From an uncultured Candidatus Saccharibacteria bacterium (GTDB lineage Bacteria > Patescibacteriota > Saccharimonadia > Saccharimonadales > Saccharimonadaceae), in NCBI GenBank assembly GCA_947304075.1, contig CAMYZY010000020.1:1-10037 (forward strand): 10,037 nt of DNA. Direction: 5' to 3'. The translations under genes were made by a program, and so were the position numbers. How positions within the stretch are numbered: position 1 is the first letter of the stretch; every line of letters starts with the position of its first letter. Below the pieces are notes generated by a model. The model had not been told where the DNA came from. It saw only the letters and a list, made by a program, of their open reading frames with translations, and searched no databases. Shown here piece after piece: positions 6,709 to 10,037 of this stretch.

Positions 6709-6744
6709 TCTTTGGACCTCTCCTTGTGTCTAGATAACTACTTA

Positions 6745-6773
6745 ATTATATCACAACTGTTTTCTCTTGCCAA
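6745..6773 (-). promoter_or_regulatory. Promoter of the ribosomal protein operon
   Basis: On the minus strand TTGGCA (6768-6773), 17-nt spacer, TATAAT (6745-6750), with TG one base upstream of the -10 (extended -10). The predicted start is a G near 6738. It lies directly downstream of the terminator of the 145-aa gene, so the operon has its own transcription unit. Confidence 0.8.
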
Positions 6774-6778
6774 CCCCT

Positions 6779-6809
6779 AAAATAAAAATTCCCAGCCTAA
6801 GCTGGGAAT
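6779..6809 (-). terminator. Intrinsic terminator after the 145-aa gene
   Basis: ATTCCCAGC and GCTGGGAAT form a perfect 9-bp stem (6788-6796 with 6801-6809) around a 4-nt loop. On the minus strand it is followed by TTTTATTTT. It begins 6 nt after the stop codon of the 145-aa gene and separates that unit from the rplC operon promoter. Confidence 0.88.
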
Positions 6810-6814
6810 AAACA

Positions 6815-7252
6815 TTATGTTTCTTTTTTTACTACGACCTGACCATCTTCATAGGTCAAATAATAGTAAAACGAGGGGTTGTCTAAGGGCTGGATGATAA
6901 ACGCCGGCCCATTACTCTTGGTTTTCACCAAGAAAAAGTTGTCAATTTCTTCATTGGAAGTTGCAAATTTAATTGCAACTACCCCCTTTGATTCGTTGAC
7001 AAGTACCTTTTCCGGGCTCATCTCATCATTTAACCCTGACAAGATTTTATGAATCGACTTGCCTTCGAAAAACTTTGCAGTAGGGCTATCCGATTTATAC
7101 TCAGACAGATCCAAGAAGTCTCCGACCTTTTCATAAAAAATCGAAAAAATCCTAATCGGACTATCTATCACCATAATATCGTCAACTCCCACATTAATGA
7201 AATTGACGATGGCCCTACTTCTAACGCCATAAAACGGGTTGTAGTTTTCCAC
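6815..7252 (-). CDS. Unrecognised 145-aa protein with strong own promoter
   Basis: I do not recognise a family. The start is GTG at 7252, chosen because AAGGAGG lies 8 nt upstream. There is no signal peptide or membrane segment, so it is probably cytosolic. Hydrophobic and beta-prone stretches alternate: SRAIVNFINVGVDDIMVID (12-30), RIFSIFYEKVGDFLDL, KGVVAIKFAT, NFFLVKTK, PAFIIQPL, SFYYYLTYEDGQVVVKK at the C-terminus. This suggests a compact mixed alpha/beta fold. It lies between prfB and the ribosomal protein operon, has a perfect consensus promoter and an intrinsic terminator, and so forms a single-gene unit that is probably well expressed. Its position next to translation genes hints at, but does not show, a translation-related role. 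Confidence 0.75.
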   Translation of the reverse strand: MENYNPFYGVRSRAIVNFINVGVDDIMVIDSPIRIFSIFYEKVGDFLDLSEYKSDSPTAKFFEGKSIHKILSGLNDEMSPEKVLVNESKGVVAIKFATSNEEIDNFFLVKTKSNGPAFIIQPLDNPSFYYYLTYEDGQVVVKKET

Positions 7253-7300
7253 TCTATTTCCCTCCTTAAAATACTTGGGCCCATACGACCCACTCCTTTT

Positions 7301-7329
7301 ATTATATCACTAAAATATCATTCTGTCAA
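7301..7329 (-). promoter_or_regulatory. Perfect consensus promoter for the 145-aa gene
   Basis: On the minus strand TTGACA (7324-7329), a 17-nt spacer ending in TGA, and TATAAT (7301-7306). Both hexamers match the housekeeping sigma consensus exactly, and the TGn extended -10 is also present. The -35 begins 2 nt beyond the prfB stop. The predicted start near 7294 gives a leader of about 40 nt. Confidence 0.85.
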
Positions 7330-7331
7330 TG

Positions 7332-8408
7332 CTAATGGTTATTTTCCAGATAAGCGTCAATAAAATCATCAATCTTACCGTCTAGTACCGCATCTGGGTC
7401 AGTAGATTCATACCCCGTGCGCGTATCTTTCACAAGTTTATACGGTTGCAAGACATAATTACGTATCTGCTGCCCCCATCCCGCCGACTCACCTGCACGT
7501 AATTCTCCAATCGTCTCTGCATGTTGCTCCATTTGCATCTGCGCCAATTTACCCCTTAAAATCTCCATCGCCTTCTCTTTGTTTTGGTGCTGACTTCGCT
7601 CATTTTGAATCGCCACCACCGTATTAGTCGGAAGATGTGTAATCCTGACCGCCGAATCTGTCGTATTCACTCCCTGACCACCATGCCCACCAGAATGATA
7701 GACGTCGATTCGTAAATCCTTTTCATCAATCACCACATCTGTATCCGCCTTAATCACCGGCAAAATTTCGACAAGCGCAAACGATGTCTGCCTAAGATTT
7801 TGTGCATTAAATGGCGACAGCCTAACTAGTCGATGCACGCCATGCTCCGACTTTAATAGTCCATACACATTATTACCCGTAATTTCATAAACCGCCGTTT
7901 TTATCCCCGCTTCTTCACCCGTCACTCGCTCTAGGCAACTCACCTTAAAACCTTTTTTCTCAAAAAACCTACTATACATCCTTTCCAGCATCCCTGCCCA
8001 ATCCATCGCTTCCGTCCCTCCGGCCCCAGAAGTAATCCTAAGAATCGCATCATTCCTATCATACGGTCCCTGAAATCTCAATCCCTTTTTTAACTCCGCC
8101 AGCTTCTTTTCCATTGCCGTAATTTGTTCATCAAACTCATCCTTCATACTCTCATCCGAAATATTCATTAGCTCGCCCAAATCACCAATTTGCGCTCTAA
8201 GTAACACAAACGGCTCCGTCTCATCTTGCAACTTGGCTAACTCCTGGTTTAACTCAGTGGCTCTCTTTACATCCCGCCAAATTTCCGGCTCTGCCACTTG
8301 TTTTTCTAAATCAAGAATTTGCTTTAATTTAGTCTCAATATCCAGTTTTTCAAACAATTTCAAAAAAGCTTCCTTTAGTTCATCCAATCTCTTTTGTAAT
8401 TCTTGCAT
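7332..8408 (-). CDS. prfB: Peptide chain release factor 2, no programmed frameshift
   Basis: RF2 recognises UAA and UGA in the A site and triggers peptide release. The protein is 358 aa. It has an N-terminal coiled-coil domain (1-110), then SGAGGTEAMDWAGML (127-141), the codon-recognition tripeptide SPF (198-200) that distinguishes RF2 from RF1, and the catalytic GGQ (243-245) followed by VNTTDSAVRITHLPT. The usual in-frame UGA near codon 23-26 is absent: the site reads AAA CTG GAT (residues K21-L22-D23), so no +1 frameshift is needed. The GGQ flanks are HSGGH-GGQ-G, where E. coli has RASGA-GGQ-H. There is no Shine-Dalgarno, and a -10 box lies 6 nt from the ATG, suggesting a leaderless mRNA. 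No terminator separates it from the downstream 145-aa gene. Confidence 0.97.
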   Translation of the reverse strand: MQELQKRLDELKEAFLKLFEKLDIETKLKQILDLEKQVAEPEIWRDVKRATELNQELAKLQDETEPFVLLRAQIGDLGELMNISDESMKDEFDEQITAMEKKLAELKKGLRFQGPYDRNDAILRITSGAGGTEAMDWAGMLERMYSRFFEKKGFKVSCLERVTGEEAGIKTAVYEITGNNVYGLLKSEHGVHRLVRLSPFNAQNLRQTSFALVEILPVIKADTDVVIDEKDLRIDVYHSGGHGGQGVNTTDSAVRITHLPTNTVVAIQNERSQHQNKEKAMEILRGKLAQMQMEQHAETIGELRAGESAGWGQQIRNYVLQPYKLVKDTRTGYESTDPDAVLDGKIDDFIDAYLENNH

Positions 8409-8414
8409 GTAAAA

Positions 8415-8423
8415 ATTATAACA
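8415..8423 (-). promoter_or_regulatory. Extended -10 promoter, predicted leaderless prfB mRNA
   Basis: TGTTATAAT on the minus strand is a perfect extended -10. Six bases (TTTTAC) separate it from the A of the prfB ATG, which is the normal discriminator distance, so transcription should start at or next to the start codon. No good -35 is visible at the 17-nt distance (CCCGTA), where the sequence is taken up by the upstream terminator. Confidence 0.65.
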
Positions 8424-8446
8424 TAGAAAAGCCCCATTACGGGGCT
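8423..8446 (-). terminator. Intrinsic terminator after the 83-aa gene
   Basis: AGCCCC and GGGGCT form a 6-bp GC-rich stem (8441-8446 with 8430-8435) with a 5-nt loop. On the minus strand the stem is followed by TTTCTAT. It begins 4 nt after the stop codon of the 83-aa gene and abuts the prfB -10 element. Confidence 0.75.
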
Positions 8447-8450
8447 ATTT

Positions 8451-8702
8451 CTATTGTGTGAGGTGCCAGGAAAGATCGCGCGAATTGAATTCGAGCGTCA
8501 TTTGTTCCCGACCAACCAGAATGTCGAAGATATGAAGTGCCACTCCGCCCGCAAAACGAATTTGCGTTCGAAGAAGCTCTGTGACCTCGGTTTCTGATTC
8601 ACCGCGTCGCCTAAAAGTAAGAGGCTGACATGGTGTCATCTCGTAACCGAACAGAGCCATTACCTCGACTTGTTCTTGATTGTTTTTGTTAAAGTTTTTC
8701 AT
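8451..8702 (-). CDS. Unrecognised 83-aa protein with structured leader
   Basis: I do not recognise a family. The start at 8702 has AAGGAG 5 nt upstream, and the gene ends just before an intrinsic terminator, which supports real expression. Residues 1-12 are polar and Asn/Gln/Lys-rich. The middle has a basic patch (RRR at 31-33), and the C-terminal half reads as alternating beta-prone strands: ALHIFDILVGREQMTLEF then DLSWHL. There is one cysteine (25), no CXXC motif, no signal peptide and no membrane helix. The gene forms a monocistronic unit divergent from dus and upstream of prfB. A small nucleic-acid or ribosome-associated protein is possible but not shown. Confidence 0.7.
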   Translation of the reverse strand: MKNFNKNNQEQVEVMALFGYEMTPCQPLTFRRRGESETEVTELLRTQIRFAGGVALHIFDILVGREQMTLEFNSRDLSWHLTQ

Positions 8703-8837
8703 AAAGACTCCTTAAATTAGATTTAATAGAGTCATTTATGTGAGCCTAATTTATTGGCTCATAGTTACGGCTGTAAATGACAAACACCCGCAACCTTAAA
8801 CTTTTCTCATTGCCAGTGACCGAAGTATGACATGAGC
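8703..8837 (-). promoter_or_regulatory. Structured 5' leader of the 83-aa gene
   Basis: From the predicted start (about 8837) the leader is about 135 nt. Its main element is a perfect 8-bp closing stem GTCATTTA/TAAATGAC (8731-8738 with 8774-8781), which encloses a 6-bp hairpin TGAGCC/GGCTCA (8741-8746 with 8756-8761) plus an unpaired arm of about 12 nt. Nearer the 5' end a short stem GTCA-AC closed by a TTCG loop can form. A small hypothetical gene with such a leader suggests cis-regulation or a stand-alone small RNA. I do not recognise a known riboswitch class. Confidence 0.5.
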
Positions 8838-8843
8838 AATTTA

Positions 8844-8852
8844 ATTATAACA
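8844..8852 (-). promoter_or_regulatory. Extended -10 promoter of the 83-aa gene
   Basis: TGTTATAAT on the minus strand is identical to the prfB extended -10. No convincing -35 lies 16-18 nt upstream. The predicted start is near 8837. Confidence 0.55.
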
Positions 8853-8913
8853 CACCTGTATGCTCAAATCCCATAAACTAACCGCCCCGACCACTTTTAT
8901 CAGCGTCAGCGGG

Positions 8914-8942
8914 TTGTTTTTCCGCTCATAATATAGTAATAT
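8914..8942 (+). promoter_or_regulatory. Possible weak promoter for dus
   Basis: TTGTTT, 17-nt spacer, TAATAT on the plus strand would start transcription near 8949, leaving a leader of only about 8 nt. Both hexamers are poor matches. No Shine-Dalgarno precedes the dus ATG, which agrees with a very short or absent leader. A short hairpin AGCGG/CCGCT (8908-8912 with 8922-8926) overlaps this stretch. Confidence 0.3.
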
Positions 8943-8956
8943 CGTCCCATAATCTT

Positions 8957-9994
8957 ATGAATATATGGCAAAAATTACCTAAACCTTTTCTCATCCTAGC
9001 GCCCATGGAAGGTGTTACGGATATTATTTTTCGTCAAGTCATCGCTCGTGCTGGTCGTCCAGATTTATTTTATACAGAATTTACCAACGTATCTAGCTAT
9101 GCTTCCGAAAAAGGCCGCGCAAATGCTCTAGAAAGATTCCAAATCGCTCCTACCGATTCCCCTATTATTGCCCAAATATGGGGCAAAAATCCTGAACATT
9201 TTTCGGAAGTTTCATCCGCGCTTTCATCGCTAGGGTTTTCTGGAATTGATCTTAATTTTGGTTGTCCAGACAAGCATGTCAATCAAGCCGGCGGCGGCGC
9301 TGCCATGATTAAAACTCCCGAGCTAGCCATGGAATGTTTTAGAAACACCGTCAAATCTACCGTTCTCCCCGTATCTATCAAAACCCGTCTCGGTTGGAGC
9401 AAAGTCGAAGAATACCAAACCTGGCTTCCCACACTTTTACAAGAACGCCCCGCAGCCCTAACTGTTCATCTTCGTACCAAAAAAGAAATGAGCAAAGTCC
9501 CCGCCCATCACGAACTTATACCCGACATCATTAAGCTACGTGATGAAATCAGCTCAGAGACTAAACTCATCATAAACGGTGACATTAGAGATCGTGCTCA
9601 CGCTATGGAACTCTATGCAAAATACCCAGAAATTGACGGTTTTATGATTGGCCGTGGCGTATTCGCTAATCCCTACTGTTTCACCACCCACACTCCATCC
9701 CGTGACGAACTCATGGAGCTTCTAAAAATGCACCTAGACTTATACGAAGAACACCTGAATGGCTATTTGAGAAACATTTGCGACAACGGGAGCAAGCTAG
9801 CGAGCGAGCCCTGTGACGACAGGCGCGAGCGAAGCGGTTTCGAAAATAGCCATTCAGGTGCTCCATCATATGAACCCCTAAAGCATTTTTTCAAAATCTA
9901 TATCAATAATTTCCCTGGCGCCAAAGAAATCCGAGCCGAGCTAATGGAAACCCACTCTGTCGCCGAAGCTCGAAACATTATCGACAAGCTCTAA
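8957..9994 (+). CDS. dus: tRNA-dihydrouridine synthase with internal palindromic insertion
   Basis: FMN-dependent Dus enzymes reduce uridines in tRNA D-loops. The TIM-barrel start is LILAPMEGVTDIIFRQVI (12-29). The catalytic cysteine is C103 in DLNFGCPDKHV. The active-site lysine pattern VSIKTRLGW has K142, and the phosphate/FMN segments are H171 in VHLRT, IINGDI (205-210) and MIGRGVFANP (230-239). A helical C-terminal domain ends FFKIYINNFPGAKEIRAELM. Total 345 aa. Which uridine is modified cannot be told. Between LYEEH (266) and SYEPLKHFF (304) lies a hydrophilic segment of about 36 residues encoded by a palindromic DNA element, which looks inserted without breaking the frame. The start at 8957 fits the family N-terminus, but there is no Shine-Dalgarno. 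It is transcribed divergently from the 83-aa gene. Confidence 0.93.
   Translation: MNIWQKLPKPFLILAPMEGVTDIIFRQVIARAGRPDLFYTEFTNVSSYASEKGRANALERFQIAPTDSPIIAQIWGKNPEHFSEVSSALSSLGFSGIDLNFGCPDKHVNQAGGGAAMIKTPELAMECFRNTVKSTVLPVSIKTRLGWSKVEEYQTWLPTLLQERPAALTVHLRTKKEMSKVPAHHELIPDIIKLRDEISSETKLIINGDIRDRAHAMELYAKYPEIDGFMIGRGVFANPYCFTTHTPSRDELMELLKMHLDLYEEHLNGYLRNICDNGSKLASEPCDDRRERSGFENSHSGAPSYEPLKHFFKIYINNFPGAKEIRAELMETHSVAEARNIIDKL
9752..9860. repeat. Palindromic element inserted in frame in dus
   Basis: The ends are a perfect 17-bp inverted repeat, CACCTGAATGGCTATTT (9752-9768) and its complement (9844-9860). Inward come a symmetrical GA/GA mismatch pair and a further 5-bp stem GAAAC/GTTTC (9771-9775 with 9837-9841). 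The centre has another hairpin CCTGT/ACAGG with loop GACG (9810-9814 with 9819-9823), flanked by repeated GCGAGCGA-type sequence (9800-9809 and 9825-9835). The centre is more GC-rich than the surrounding gene. It is open in the dus frame and encodes roughly residues 266-302. No target duplication is evident at the ends. The architecture resembles the coding-region palindromic elements known from Rickettsia, but I cannot tie it to a named family. Confidence 0.8.
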
Positions 9995-10037
9995 ACACTT
10001 GATTATTTACAAAAAATATGGTATTTTTGCATGCATA
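9995..10037. other. Short AT-rich stretch after dus, no gene seen
   Basis: It contains an A/T-only inverted repeat AAAAATA/TATTTTT (10012-10018 with 10022-10028) around TGG. There is no GC stem or following T-tract, so a terminator call is not supported. Confidence 0.4.

Larger units (their letters stand above)
6545..6738 (-). promoter_or_regulatory. Structured 5' leader of the rplC operon
   Basis: This is the roughly 194-nt untranslated leader between the predicted transcription start (about 6738) and the rplC start. In transcript order it holds a 6-bp stem CTAGAC/GTCTAG (6728-6733 with 6676-6681) enclosing a 10-codon ORF; inside that, a small hairpin GC(A)TGG-AAA-CCAGC (6688-6701); then hairpin A (6637-6663), a small hairpin (6608-6624), hairpin B (6575-6601) and finally the rplC Shine-Dalgarno. 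Leaders of ribosomal-protein operons commonly bind a product of the operon for feedback control. I do not recognise this one as a known class. The function is inferred, while the pairings are read directly. Confidence 0.7.

Noticed and set aside
7168..7284. Overlapping 38-codon upstream ORF (ATG at 7284) ahead of the 145-aa gene, with AAAAGGAG before it
   Set aside because: The Shine-Dalgarno-like sequence lies between the -10 and the predicted transcription start, so it would be mostly absent from the mRNA. The ORF is out of frame with the well-supported GTG start.
8879..8921. Plus-strand terminator-like hairpin AACCGC/GCGGGTT followed by a T-rich tract
   Set aside because: The stem has a bulge and a long loop, and no plus-strand gene lies upstream to terminate. 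It overlaps the only candidate dus promoter, so it is more likely chance or an unclear regulatory fold.
9097..9282. Minus-strand open frame inside dus
   Set aside because: It is antisense to the conserved catalytic region of Dus and has no supporting signals.
10010..10029. Inverted repeat after dus as a terminator
   Set aside because: The stem is A/T only, has no GC core, and is not followed by a T-tract.

Overview
This window is the translation-machinery core of a small bacterial genome, most likely a Candidate Phyla Radiation (Patescibacteria) member and plausibly Saccharibacteria. The lineage call is an inference. It rests on the compact S10-spc cluster without rpmC or rpsJ at their usual places, lysine/alanine-rich tails on many ribosomal proteins, moderately AT-rich DNA and tightly packed genes. 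A complete release factor 2 gene means UGA is read as stop, which argues against the UGA-recoding lineages (Gracilibacteria, Absconditabacteria).

Layout. Positions 1-6544, all on the minus strand and read right to left, hold rplC-rplD-rplW-rplB-rpsS-rplV-rpsC-rplP-rpsQ-rplN-rplX-rplE-rpsN-rpsH; rpsH runs off the left edge. Spacing is 0-2 nt, or a 1-nt TAATG stop/start overlap at five junctions, so this is one translationally coupled operon. It is driven by a good promoter (TTGGCA-N17-TATAAT, 6745-6773) through a leader of about 194 nt. The leader carries a 10-codon ORF with a strong Shine-Dalgarno sequence and two related hairpins. The hairpin stems differ by compensatory changes and their 9-nt loops share the palindrome TGTACA. 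This looks like an undescribed ribosomal-protein leader RNA.

Upstream, still on the minus strand, are three separately promoted genes: an unrecognised 145-aa protein (6815-7252) with a perfect consensus promoter and its own terminator; prfB (7332-8408), uninterrupted by the usual programmed frameshift and apparently leaderless; and an unrecognised 83-aa protein (8451-8702) with a structured leader and a terminator. A 254-bp divergent intergenic region (8703-8956) separates these from a plus-strand tRNA-dihydrouridine synthase gene (8957-9994). That gene contains an in-frame, hairpin-forming palindromic insertion of about 109 bp. The last 43 bases hold no gene.

The recognised genes all serve translation: ribosome assembly, termination at UGA/UAA, and tRNA modification. 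The points most worth following are the covarying tandem hairpins ahead of rplC and the palindromic element inside dus.
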